Shown: piece after piece, positions 1-10,658 of the stretch
Numbering within the stretch: the first letter of the stretch is position 1
Layout of the letters: every line of letters begins with the position of its first letter
NCBI GenBank assembly: GCA_008360975.2
Contig: CM039211.1
Coordinates: 7,811,522-7,875,521 of the forward strand
Direction of reading: 5' to 3'
Source of the DNA: Lichenostomus cassidix
Taxonomy: Eukaryota; Chordata; Aves; Passeriformes; Meliphagidae
Length of the DNA: 64,000 bases
Translations under genes and position numbers: made by a program
Notes under the pieces: model-generated
What the model saw: the letters and a program-made list of their open reading frames with translations, nothing else
Databases searched by the model: none
Told to the model about the DNA's origin: nothing

Positions 1-378
1 TCCTTGGCTGTTACAAGTTTTCACTCTGACCAGCTAATACCTGCTCAGAACAAAACTTTTTTTATTTCTCAAACATATAAATATAGATGACAGAAACAGT
101 TCCTACATTATCCTGCTTTTAAGTACTCTTCAGCTTACCTGCTGATACGTTACTCTAGGGAAGCACTAGTTTCCTACTAAAGTAGGAAAACTCTAGTGAA
201 ATAGTTTGCTACAGTAATAAATGACACTGATTACATTAGCTACCTACTACGCTCCATAAATACATAGCAAAACACGTGAAGTATAATCTAGTGTATTAAC
301 AAAACAAAGGCACTTAGCTCTGCAAGTTTTCTCTATCACAGCAAGAAATGAAGACTGAAAAAGAGTAAGAATTTGTAC

Positions 379-499
379 CTGCACTAAGAATTTGCTCTCC
401 ATTTTGCCCATGGTATCTGATTTTTGTTGGCGGTGCACTGTGTCCCATCCGGCTCCTCAATACACGACCTGTACCACCAGGTCCATCAAAAATCCACAC
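379..499 (-). CDS. WDR36: WDR36 coding exon 9
   Basis: It encodes VWIFDGPGGTGRVLRSRMGH through QNGEQILSA and ends one base into a Gly codon before GTACAA. The acceptor is GGTGCAG. The next exon (expected QDGTLQSF) is not in bases 1-378, so intron 9 runs off the window. Confidence 0.94.
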
Positions 500-3400
500 C
501 TGCACCCCAAAGCAAGCAGAAAAAAAAGGCTGATAAACATTGCCTTGCCAATAATTGCACCTCTTGTCAGTGGAACATGTCAGTGGAAGATGGTACAACC
601 AATTTCACACACTGGCTTTCATTCTTGACCCCAAAACTTTGGATATTTCCATCACAGCACCTGATTGCTTCCTGCTGTTTATTCTGCCCCTCCATCAAAG
701 CCTAGTGGCATTAGAGGACATGCAGCACAACGGACTTCTATCAACAGCAACTGTTTACAACCCAGAGCATTATAAAAATTGATCAAGATTTAAGACAGAG
801 TACAGGGATATGAAGTGTGGCTCTGGAAAAGAGGATCCAAACCTTTGCTGTTCAAGGCTACCACAAAGCAGTTAAATGAAGCAATGCCAACATGGCAGCA
901 CATCTTTAAACTACAATCCTCTACAGTCCAACTGAGAGCCAGCAACTTGAGTTCTGTTGTATTGGTTTCAGATAGCAGCAGTGATTGTAACTCACCCGCA
1001 GAGCATTATCAGCACCACTGGTAATAAGAAGAGGCTCTCCAGGGACAAATGACATGCCAGCTATTGCTGTGGAATGGGCATCTTGCATCTGACACATCAG
1101 TTTCTTCTCTTCTAGATCCCACAAAGCAATGTGTCCAATTGGGCTACCAGCTGCCATTACTGGGTGTCCATCTGCTCAAAAAAACAAAAATATAAAAGTT
1201 CAAAAGGTTTGCGCATTGACATGCAGCTTATCCTTATGACTTCTTGCACCTTAAAACTGATGCAAGAAAAGTCTACAATCACGAGGAAAAAGAAAACTCA
1301 AGTTGATGCTAGATATTATATAGATTTTAACAGAAATACTGTAGTATGTCAATCAGAAAAGAATCAAAGCTCACTGATAGATAATAAAACCAGGACTTTT
1401 TCATATTAGATAAATTTAAAATGCATAAATCCAGAAATCAGAGCTAGAGATTTTGCTTGAAAACACAATAGATATTGACATAAAAAGGCTCTCTTTCTAC
1501 TTCTCACAAGTCTCTCCACAATTTTGTCCAGTGGTGTTCTTCTTCAACAGGGTCTGCATTCAATCTATATTCTATTTAAGATTTGCAAGTCTACTCAAAT
1601 GAGAAATTAGATTCAGTATCAACAACTCCGTAGGCAGGAACAGCATTAAAGCAACTAGCTTTAGTAATTAGTAAATGTTCATTAGACAAGAAAAAAGCTG
1701 TGAATACAAGTAAGATTCCCCAGTAACATCTATCCAGTAGTCACTCAACTATTAACATTCCAGCTTTGTCTGGGGAGTAGGACATTGCTGAGAAGTAGGT
1801 TTGGACACTAAAGCAAGCTGTACTGATTACTTTGTACTAACTCTAATAACTGTGTACTGTGTTAGCTCCTGGCACACTGTAAACAAACTTTTGTTTTCAA
1901 ACATGCTGTGTGTCACACTTCCTGTCGCACTAAGAACACAACAAAATTATATAAAATGCTATAAAACAGCTAGCGTGATAAAAATGCATGATCTCCCTTA
2001 CTTATTGCTACCTTTTCTATTTTACCTACAGCCTTTGAAAACTAAAACTTTTAGCACAAATTTTGATTCTGAAATGCTTTATCAAAAACCATTTCTCCCT
2101 GTTCCACTTAGAATTAGTGCTTTCATACATATTTTCACTAAAAACCACTAGGACGTACCTGTACGAAAAGATATTACTGTGATGGGACCCCAGTCCTGTT
2201 GAAATTTCATCAGAGTTTCATCAAACTTAATATTATGTACTATTATATGACCAGATACAAGGCCAACTGCAACAACATCCACTGCTGGAGCCTGCAAGAA
2301 ATGAAAAAAATTCTGTTTCCAGAATCTGGGACTCCTCTGAAAAACTGGACACAGTAAGTGTCCAGAAGCTCTGGCAGACTATTATACACTGCCCCAGCCC
2401 TCCATGTAATTAGAAGTTTTATCCTGGTAAGCTGCCGACCATTTTCAAAGCTGTCATCAATGCTATCAATAAGTTTCAGCTAATTTTTGTATCTAAAAAA
2501 GATACAGCAAGCACAGTTACGAAATCTTTTCCTGATCAATCAACAAAATATGCATTTTATCAAACTCTGAAGTAAAATAAATTTGGCAAAAAACTACCAG
2601 TGTAATGGAGCTTCATGATACACATGCATCTTGCAAACTGAATTCATGACATGGTTCAGTGAAGACTATAGATGTGATGAACACAAAACAGGTAAGAGGC
2701 TAAATGGAACAGAACAAGGAACAGAGGAAGAGCAGATAATAAACCTTCAGTCAAGAGAGGCTATTACAATTACATCAGAGAATACCAGCCACCTTTACTG
2801 CTGTCCTTTTAAACAACAATATTTTGCCTGCTGTTCTGGCTCAGTTATATATGAAAATAAAAGATAACAAAAATACTAACTTGTTCAATAGCTGTAACTG
2901 CTAAGCCCCATCCTGGAAATGAGTACAAGAGTTTGCTGTAAAACAAACATAAAAATCCATAAATCAATTAACCCTTGGGGATTTTCCATGACAAAATGGT
3001 TGTTTTACACATACTTATGCAGAAAAGTGCACCAACTATCTGCCCTTATAAATCAAATAAAAGGAAAAAAAAAACAACCCCATGATACTAAGTAAGTAAG
3101 GTTAAGAATAAAACTTACAGGTAATTTTTATTGAAAAAGCTGGTGTTGTGCGTTAGTACCACAGCAGTGACATAACTACATGACATGAACACATGAAACA
3201 AAAGAAATACCAGTGATATCATGGCAAGCTGAGTTAGGAAAATGAAACACTGATTTATGCAAGCTGATTTAACACCTATTTTCAGTAATGTATATTAACA
3301 TGCAGAGCAGCTCACTGTACCTTTCATGAGTTAGAAAAGCAACTGATCATGATCATTTCACTAGGCATGAAATACTGACATTGGATCATCTAACTGGGAC

Positions 3401-6400
3401 ATGCTCAGGGACAATTGCATGTCTACACATCTCTTATCTGAGTCTAAGGATCAAATGTTATTAATTATCTCCACTCTACCTGCCAGCACTTCCTTGGACC
3501 CAAAACAATCAAAAAATTAAGATTGGAAGATGGGATGCAGGAGGCCTGAACATGCTTTTACTATTATTTTAATAGCTTTCATGGGAAAGCTATGTGATTC
3601 CAAGAAATTTAAAAAAAAAAAAAATTCCTGAACAGCCCCTGACATTTTGCAAGGAGAGTAAACAACACGCAACCTGAAAGGCATCAGCATTCAGGGAGCA
3701 GCAGCACTCTTTGCTCCTGGAGGTATACCAACTGAACACTTGTGCCAATACTCAGTAAAAGATTCTAGGTTCAAAACCTGCTATACTTAACCATATAGCA
3801 TTTTTTACCTATCAAACTACTTGGAGCATGAAGTGTAGCCAAGGTATCAAGAATCTTACTTGGATCTTATATTCCATAGCTGCATGGTTCCTTGTTCACT
3901 CCCAAGGAGAATTTTATTCAGATAGGTGCTGGGATGCAGAAGTGCAGAAACCGCAAAAGTGGCTTTATCAAAATCTATCTGAAGATATTCTTCTGCAAAA
4001 CAGTGAATAACAGTGTTAGTGTGGCTACCCCCACAAACCTGCAGGCTTGTCATCCCTTGGCAAATGTGAAAGCAGGACCAATGTTTACTCTTCAAATCCT
4101 GCAAGTGTTTCTTACATTAAAGGATTAGCTAATGTGAAACAGGAAAGGCTAAACTTCTTTACCTTTTAACATCTGTTTGCTTGAAGGTGTATTTCTTTTT
4201 CCTATAAGCCTACCCACTACAATAACACTGGCAATACTGTAGTGATTTCTATCTTTCTGAGGGATTCCTGCTCCTGCCTGAACAAAGCACCACATCTGAT
4301 TAGCATGCCTTTTGTTTGTTATAGCAACTTCAAATCTCTAAAGCCTGGCTACAGACACTTGTGAGAACCAGCATCCAGGGAGTAACACTGGTCACACCAA
4401 TGAATGCTTTCTTAAGAAAAATATTTAGGGTGCTGAAGCACAATTTCGAAAAACACTTGGCAACAGCATGAGAAGATGCTGACACATCCAAAAGATAATT
4501 AATCAGAATTTAGTCATACTTAATCTGGTAAATATCAAGGAATTACAGGACTTCAGAGATAGTGCCAAAGGTGCTCTATCACAATCTTTACAAGAAAATG
4601 GAACACTAAAATGTAATTTCTATATAATCATTACCTTTTTACATCTATATAGAACCTTACTGGGCCTCTGCACATGGTGCAGTATCCATTCATGAAACAT
4701 TACTGCAGGATTAGGACTTCAGATAAACCAATAAAGTAGCACTATCTTTTAAGAATTTTCTGAACACATGCATTTAAAAAACCCTTTGGTTTTAAATTAC
4801 TGAATGTTTAACAGTACTATCTAATAAAGCAGTGACAAAAATAAAATGTCTCTCACCTTCTGACTGTATATTCCAAACAATAAGAACATTATCAACATCC
4901 ACAGAGATGACATGATCACCAAAAGGCTGTAGAAGGTGTATCCTTGCCTTGTGGCCTTCATAGGTATGAACCACCTGTAATTTCGCAATAGAAATGCTTT
5001 CAATATAAGCTGATAAGGTAGAATATCATGTTAACATAATACTTAAGGACAGCTAGCACATGTCAGCAACAAGTTCAAATAAAATTCATGGAAAGACCAT
5101 ACAACTTGAAGTGGAAGATAGGTAATTTTATCTGATATTTAAAACTATTGGCAAAAAATATGCTATGTAAGTATTCTTAATTATTTATTTTCAATTAATT
5201 GAGCTTACATTAATTTATTATTTTTTAAACTTTAAATAACTCATTAATTTTTATAATTAATATGTAAAACACAGTTCAGCCATTATAGAATTTGCTCTTA
5301 CATTCTCCTGATTTAAGCTTTTTACTCCTTATTCTATAGTTTCCCTAAAACTGAAGATACCAGACATCAACAGAAACAGACATTTGTAGAAAACTGTCTT
5401 GAAACCACAACCACTACACAACTGTTTTGTACTATGAAGCAATACATTAATAAAAACCTCTTTGTTCCTGGCAAAAGCATGGAGAATATTGTCATATGAA
5501 GCAAATATCAACATGCGATCTGCTGCCAAACATGTGATGTCTTGTGGCAACGGATTACCTGTTGATCAAACAAAAGAAAAGTTAAACAAGTTTCAGGTTC
5601 CTAGCAAAAGCGAAAGCTCTACAATGTATTTCTTTAGCACGGTGAGCCACAAACAAAGATCTCTGGTCGAACACTATATTGAATTTTAGAGAAATGCACA
5701 CATTTCAGAAGAATGCAAGTATTACCACAAAACATTACATCAGGAACAACATCATAAGTAATGTAAGATTGGTGGACTACAAGGTGGTTCTTTTGAAATA
5801 CACTTACTAATAAATTAGTGAACTATCTGTCCAAGTAGAGGTACACATTAGCTTTGTGAGAGCTGAAAACACAGATGATAAAGTCTCAGCATTAGCAATG
5901 CTTATTAGGTTAAGTTATTCTGCAGGCCTGGGAGTTAGTGACCAACTCCTGCACCTATCTCCTGATGACACTGGGAATTTAATGCTCTAAGAATACTCCT
6001 CTCTCCCCACCTCATGACTGGTCTGGAAAGAATATCTAATATTGGGATATTTACTTTACTAGCCCAAAACGTAAAAGAGTGAAAGTTACAGACAACACTG
6101 AGAAACTGCTGGTGTAGTCTCAATTGGTAAAAATCAGGAAAAAAAGACTCTAGGGAACAACACTCTCAATCCAGGGAAATATAAAAATGCAAATTACAGC
6201 GCTTAACACTTCTGCAGAGAAACACCAGACCAAAAATCTGTGTGACAGCACCTATGATACAAACTTGCATGGTCACATAGCAGCCTTTCCCACAAAAGTG
6301 CTTCGTACTGTGAATTATTAACAGACACGAAGAAAACTGCACCCTCTGCTGTACTGCAGCACAACTTCAAAACAAGGAACTAAAATAAGAAAATAGAAAA

Positions 6401-9400
6401 AGGCTGCACTCCATGAGGTTTCATTTGTTAGAACACATGACGACATCTTCCTCTGATGTGACTCAGGTTTACAGCCAGGTGACAAGATACCTGGTACTCC
6501 ACAGGAGTTGCATGCAAGGCTGGCTTAGGCCAAGACAGTTTTAGGCAGACCCGAATTAAAAAAGTTCAGAGCACCAACCAGTGGCACCATAAAAAGAGAG
6601 GCACAGAGTTCATTTTTGTCAACTGCAATTTTGTTTGTAAGCATCCCAGTTTCTCAAAAAGCTTAGATGATCACATGTGTAAGAAGACATAACCCACTAT
6701 GAACAGAGTATGCAAAGTTTTCATGATTTTGCAAGACAGAAACAAAGCTACATTAATGTGTTTACAGCTTTAATGACACACAGCTGATCATCTAAATCTA
6801 GTCCTGGTTGTGCGACATTTATTCTCAAGTTTACAGGAGCTCTGGTAATGGAAAATATTTTATATAGGAGGTCTCCGTAAAAACTTGGTGGTATACAGAA
6901 ATAAAGCCCCTACTTTTCAAGACAGAGTGCATCCCTCTGAATCATCCAAATGTCAACTGCAAGGGACCTTTCAGTAGAAAATTAAGTAGTTCAACAAGCC
7001 ACCAACTCCTCACAAAACTTGATCACCTAGACTGTTAGCTGCAGCTGTGCCCAGTTGAGTCATGAACACATATGGGGAGGGAGTTCTGCTCAAGCTTTAT
7101 CCTGCACCACAGCTACCTCTTAAGGCCATTTTTCCTGCCCTCCACTGTGACCCTCTCAAGCTGCAGTCTGTGGCTGTTGCCCCTCCTGCTGTCTACCACC
7201 TGCCACCTAAGTGCCCTTCAGGTAAAAGGCTCTGGTCACCCCATATCTCTCCCTTCTTAGCACTAAGGAGATCCAGTCATTCCAATGTCTCCTGCCATGC
7301 TGCACCCTCAGCATCCCTCCTGCAGGAGAAAGGGGAGCTGTGGAAGAGGCACAAGCACACTAACGGGGTACTGCAGCCCAGGCATGGTCTCACCAACCTG
7401 AGGTGCAGGAGAAGACAGCTTTCCCTGATCTGCTGGCTGCACTCCTAATGAGGCTCGATACACAACCCGCCTTACCATGCTGCTGGCCCACACTCAGCCT
7501 GGCACCAGCACAGCCCCAGCTTCTTTCCAGCAGGATGCCATGCAGCCAGTCAGTTCCCAGCTTGTTCTGCCCCAGGTGCTGCAGGATCCTGCACTCGCCC
7601 TTGCTGAACCTGGCAAGGCTACTGTTGGCCCAGGCTTTGTGTTTTGCAAGAACTCCCTGGACTGAAACTCTTGCCATTCTGGGTGTCAGCTACTCCTCCT
7701 AAAACAGCATCCTCTGCAATCTTACCCTAGGGGTACAGGTTGCCTCATCACCCAGGATGTTGGTGATGGTCCTGAAGAACATGAGCCCTGCTGTTGACAC
7801 CCAGAGTGCTTTGTTACCAAAGGCCAATTGAACGTTAAACCATCAATTCATATCCTCTGTATTCACCGATCTGTATCCACCAGTATAGCCAATTCCTAAC
7901 ACCCCCCATCAGGAGATCCACGTCTATTTTCTTCATGTAATTATTTTCCTCCTATAATAGTCTTCTAATAATCACAAAAAGAACAACAAAAAGGGATCTG
8001 ACATTAATTCAATACATTAATAATTGGGCTTTACTCACTGTGCAATCCTTATGGCTTAGGGGTGTTCTTGGAAGAACAAGATGGTAAGAACAGAATGCTC
8101 ACAAGGTATGTTTTCAAGAAAACTAAATTCCAGTGTCAATAGCAGTCTTATTTCCAAACTCGTATTTTATATTTCTGAGACCCCGTTTAATATATTTCAG
8201 TGTATATTAACACGCACAATTTATTTTCTTGCTTTTGAGTTGAGAATGAAGTGCAGATGTCAGATGTTAAAAAAAAACCAACCAAATTTAAGAGGAATGA
8301 ACAATTTGTGCATACTTACTCACAGCAACAATACCAAGCCTCTTCACCTGCAATGAAAATATTACAAGGTGTTTTTAGTGATTGGTTGCAATGAATTTGC
8401 TATAAACAGCAATTAAAAATTCTAGGAGTTAACCTAGATGAGACAATGAATATGCACATCTCACAAAACAGAAAAATTATTCATCCTAGTTTACAACATT
8501 GTCTACTGAAAAACAGACAAAAGCTGGCAAAAGGAGAGGGACAATGCATTTGCCAAAAGACAACTACCCACCAGCAGTAAGCTGTGCTTCTTGACGTATT
8601 TTACCCTAATGCAGAGGAAACTAAAGAGATGTTAAGACACCCTGAGGAGCTGGGGCACCTCAGTTTCTGCTTCTACCTTACTTTCACTACAACCACACTG
8701 TACTCTATTTTCATCTCAGTTCACACAGAATTTGCTTTAGGTGCAAGCATCTAAGCATCTGTGCTCAGTGATGACCACTACTGTATGCCAAAGGCTGTGA
8801 GGAAGGTTGACTGGAGTGAACATTAAAAGGTGCCATGGAAGTGCAGAAAGATCCGTGATGTCTGCACTCTGCTGTTCACTACAATCACTCAGCTCAACTC
8901 TGTTTGGTTACTGCTTCTGATACACTGAAAATGCTTTGACTGAGCCCAGGGAAGTCACAGCGTCTCCCTCTTTTGAGACATTCCAAACCCACCTAGCTAT
9001 ATTCCTGTGTAATTTGCTCTAGGAGACTCTGCCTGGGCAGGGGTGGGTGGTCTGGGTGATCTCCAGAAATCCCTTCCAACACTATGGGTTTTATGATTCT
9101 ACACTCCAAAACACGAGTCCGTATCACAGGCTTTCGTCTTGCTGAACTCAATTATGCTTATCCTTTTTCACACAGGAGTTTTAACAGGATCTGACCGTAC
9201 CCCGCCCCTAAAATGTAACCCTCAAACGCTGAACCAGAGCGGATGAGCTTCATCTCGTACCAAAAAAAAAGCTTCAGCACCTGGACGCTCCCGAGCGACG
9301 GGCTATGCCGCATGGGCTAGCGCTGCCCGCATGGCTGAAGCAGCCCGTTCCCGACCTGTTTAGCCGGCAGCCTCCCCGCATCCCTGCCTCTCTCCCTGCC

Positions 9401-9749
9401 GGTCACCGCCAGCTGCACAGGCGCGGAACCGGAGCGCCGCAGCCCCGCACACGCTCCCGCATCACGACGGCGAGCGCGGCGGGGGAAAGGAGGAGGGGAG
9501 GAACAGGCGGATCTCCCTGCACGGCGCCGGCCTCCCCACGGCCGGTCGGAGCGGGATGGAGGCCGGGAGAAAGGAGCGGGGACCGGGACGCCGCGTACTC
9601 ACGTTGTATGTGTGGACGCTGCGCCCGACGGCGAGGGCCAGGTAGAACTCGCGGTGGCGGCCGTGGTAGCGCAGGACGTGCGGGACGTGCCCGCTGAAGC
9701 GGCCGAGCACCCGGAACGCGGCGAACAGCCCCGCGCCCTCCCGCGCCAT
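379..9749 (-). CDS. WDR36: WDR36 (UTP21 homologue), 5' part, coding exons 1-9
   Basis: WD40-repeat protein of the small-subunit processome, needed in the nucleolus for 18S rRNA maturation (family knowledge). Nine exons join in frame: 9749-9603, 8347-8320, 5558-5458, 4974-4857, 3992-3860, 2935-2881, 2291-2159, 1171-996 and 499-379, about 337 residues. All use GT/AG borders, and the joined peptide follows vertebrate WDR36 closely, for example HPSTYLNKILLGSEQG, AHSTAIAG and QNGEQILSA. The segments GHIALWDLE and VWIFDG are WD-blade cores of the first beta-propeller. I chose the ATG at 9749 because it has G at -3 and +4 and aligns with the conserved LFAGFR-type start. An in-frame ATG at 9914 would add 55 GC-rich residues, as in some mammalian models. 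The vertebrate protein is about 900 residues, so most of the second propeller and the C-terminal Utp21 domain lie beyond base 1. Confidence 0.96.
996..1171 (-). CDS. WDR36: WDR36 coding exon 8
   Basis: It encodes DGHPVMAAGSPIGHIALWDL through SGADNALR, with a clear WD dipeptide at the end of a blade. The acceptor is GAGCAG and the donor GTGAGT, phase 0. Confidence 0.96.
2159..2291 (-). CDS. WDR36: WDR36 coding exon 7
   Basis: It encodes APAVDVVAVGLVSGHIIVHN through DWGPITVISFRT. The acceptor is CTTGCAG and the donor GTACGT, ending one base into the next codon. Confidence 0.94.
2881..2935 (-). CDS. WDR36: WDR36 coding exon 6
   Basis: It completes an Asn codon and encodes KLLYSFPGWGLAVTAIEQ, matching KLLYTFPGWKVGVTALQQ of mammals. 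The acceptor is TTACAG and the donor GTTAGT. Confidence 0.93.
3860..3992 (-). CDS. WDR36: WDR36 coding exon 5
   Basis: It encodes EEYLQIDFDKATFAVSALL, then the highly conserved HPSTYLNKILLGSEQG and QLWNIRS. The acceptor is TTTGCAG and the donor GTAAGA, ending in phase 2. Confidence 0.95.
4857..4974 (-). CDS. WDR36: WDR36 coding exon 4
   Basis: It encodes VVHTYEGHKARIHLLQPF through VWNIQSE, a WD blade, and ends one base into a codon before GTGAGA. The acceptor is TTACAG. Confidence 0.93.
5458..5558 (-). CDS. WDR36: WDR36 coding exon 3
   Basis: It begins with the last two bases of a split serine codon and encodes NPLPQDITCLAADRM through HAFARNKE. The acceptor is CAG. The donor is GAG|GTTTTT, which keeps GT but is otherwise poor. 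Homology (NKE followed by VVHTYEGHKA) fixes the end here. Confidence 0.9.
7050..7960 (-). mobile_element. Old CR1 LINE fragment in WDR36 intron 2
   Basis: GC-richer than its surroundings, with reverse-orientation CR1 landmarks such as 'CTTGCTGAACCTGGCAAGG' and a block resembling the region before the CR1 3' end. It is diverged and contains no intact ORF. Confidence 0.6.
8320..8347 (-). CDS. WDR36: WDR36 coding exon 2 (28-nt microexon)
   Basis: The acceptor is TTGCAG and the donor GTAAGT. It encodes VKRLGIVAV plus the first base of a serine codon completed in exon 3. It matches the 'VQKLSLVAVS' stretch of mammalian WDR36. Confidence 0.9.
8935..9102 (+). mobile_element. CR1 LINE 3' end in WDR36 intron 1
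   Basis: It carries the typical CR1 tail: TGGGTGATCTCCAGAAATCC, CCTTCCAACACTATGG and a terminal ATGATTCTAC. It is truncated at the 5' end, as is usual for CR1. Confidence 0.85.
9603..9749 (-). CDS. WDR36: WDR36 coding exon 1
   Basis: It encodes 49 residues, starting MAREGAGLFAAFRVLGRF and ending VGRSVHTYN. The donor is a perfect GTGAGT, phase 0. The exon lies inside a CpG island, and the GC-rich frames overlapping it on both strands are shadows. Confidence 0.93.
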
Positions 9750-9756
9750 CGCTCCG

Positions 9757-9762
9757 CACGTG
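9757..9762. promoter_or_regulatory. CACGTG E-box next to the WDR36 start codon
   Basis: A palindromic CACGTG lies 8 bases upstream of the WDR36 ATG, in CpG-rich DNA. This hexamer is the canonical MYC/MAX (or USF) site. MYC control of ribosome-biogenesis genes is well known. Function here is inferred. Confidence 0.35.
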
Positions 9763-10008
9763 TCCGCGTCCGTGTCCGCATCCGCCCGCCGGCCACCCGC
9801 CCTCCGCAGGAAGCGCCCGCCCGCTTCCGCCGCCCCGCTCCGCCCCGCCGTGCGCCGCCGAAAGCTGCCCCGCACTCCCTCCCTGCCCGCCGCCCCAGTC
9901 CGCACCCCGCGCACGGGAGCGGTGCCGCCTCGGCGCGTACGGGAGCGTCAGCCCCAGAGTTCGCCACAAACACTCCACGCAGCCGCGACTGCGCGGTTTT
10001 TTTTTCCT

Positions 10009-10039
10009 TTTATTCTTCATTTTTGTATCCCCTTTTATT
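10009..10039 (-). terminator. Tandem AATAAA poly(A) signals of the TSLP-like gene
   Basis: On the minus strand AATAAA occurs at 10039-10034 and 10014-10009, within a short tandem duplication (unit about 25 bp containing CTTTTATTCTTCATTT on the plus strand). They lie about 350-380 bases after the TSLP-like stop and 260-285 bases before the WDR36 ATG. Confidence 0.55.
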
Positions 10040-10388
10040 CTTCATTTCGTTATCCCCATTGTCCTCGCAAAGCACCAGATTCGGCTGCGGGTGCGGTGGC
10101 CCCGCCGCAGAGGCGACAGCGGAGTGCGGGTCGAGCCCACCTCCGCTGTCGCATCCCGCAGAATGCCCGCATCCGCAGCCACTGAACTTCCCGAGGTGTC
10201 TGTTTTGGTTTTTTAGTGGTGGTGGTACTGGTTTTGTATGTGGGTTTGGGGTTTTTTAAATAAATTATGGATATTTAAAAAAAATACCAACCCGCAGCAT
10301 GACTCCGTTGCTATGACTGCACGGCGGACAATGCAAGTAAAGTCCAGCGGAGGAGGCAGAATGAAAAGCCGCGCCACCCCCAGGCCAC

Positions 10389-10658
10389 CTATCCCAAGTT
10401 GTTGTAGCTTCTCCATACCGCCACCAGCTCCCGGGCTTTGCCCTTATCACACGGGGCTGGGCTCAGAGTTCCGGCGACGCTCCCGGGGCTGTCCCGCTGC
10501 GCTGTCCCCGTACCCTCCTGTGATGCGCAGAAGCCCGGGCAGTGGTGCCGCAGGATGGAGCGGGTGAGGCGCCACAGCTCCGGCCGCTCTCCGCATTCCC
10601 GTGCCCGCTCCAGGAGGCATTCCAGCAGCCGGCCCGCTCGCTCCGCCCGCCGGGAGTC
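10389..10658 (-). CDS. TSLP: TSLP-like coding exon 4 (helices B-D, stop)
   Basis: The acceptor is CTGCTCGCAG. There are 89 codons then TAG at 10391-10389. The order is an amphipathic RRAERAGRLLECLLERAREC, then PELWRLTRSILRHHCPGFC, a Ser/Gly/Pro linker, and CDKGKARELVAVWRSYNNLG. The frame is open throughout despite about 70% GC and has no internal ATG, so ORF finders skip it. Relative to human TSLP, it combines regions I recall as exons 3 and 4. Confidence 0.8.
   Translation of the reverse strand, partial: DSRRAERAGRLLECLLERARECGERPELWRLTRSILRHHCPGFCASQEGTGTAQRDSPGSVAGTLSPAPCDKGKARELVAVWRSYNNLG

Larger units (their letters stand above)
500..9602 (-). other. WDR36 introns 1-8
   Basis: The introns are 9602-8348, 8319-5559, 5457-4975, 4856-3993, 3859-2936, 2880-2292, 2158-1172 and 995-500. 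Introns 1 and 2 contain CR1 LINE fragments, listed separately. The others are AT-rich, and I see no genes, long repeats or RNA genes in them. Bases 1-378 belong to intron 9 and likewise show nothing recognisable. Confidence 0.85.

Noticed and set aside
9403..10020. Long GC-rich frames on both strands (205, 150 and 215 codons)
   Set aside because: They are CpG-island composition artefacts. Only the 49 codons at 9749-9603 are WDR36.
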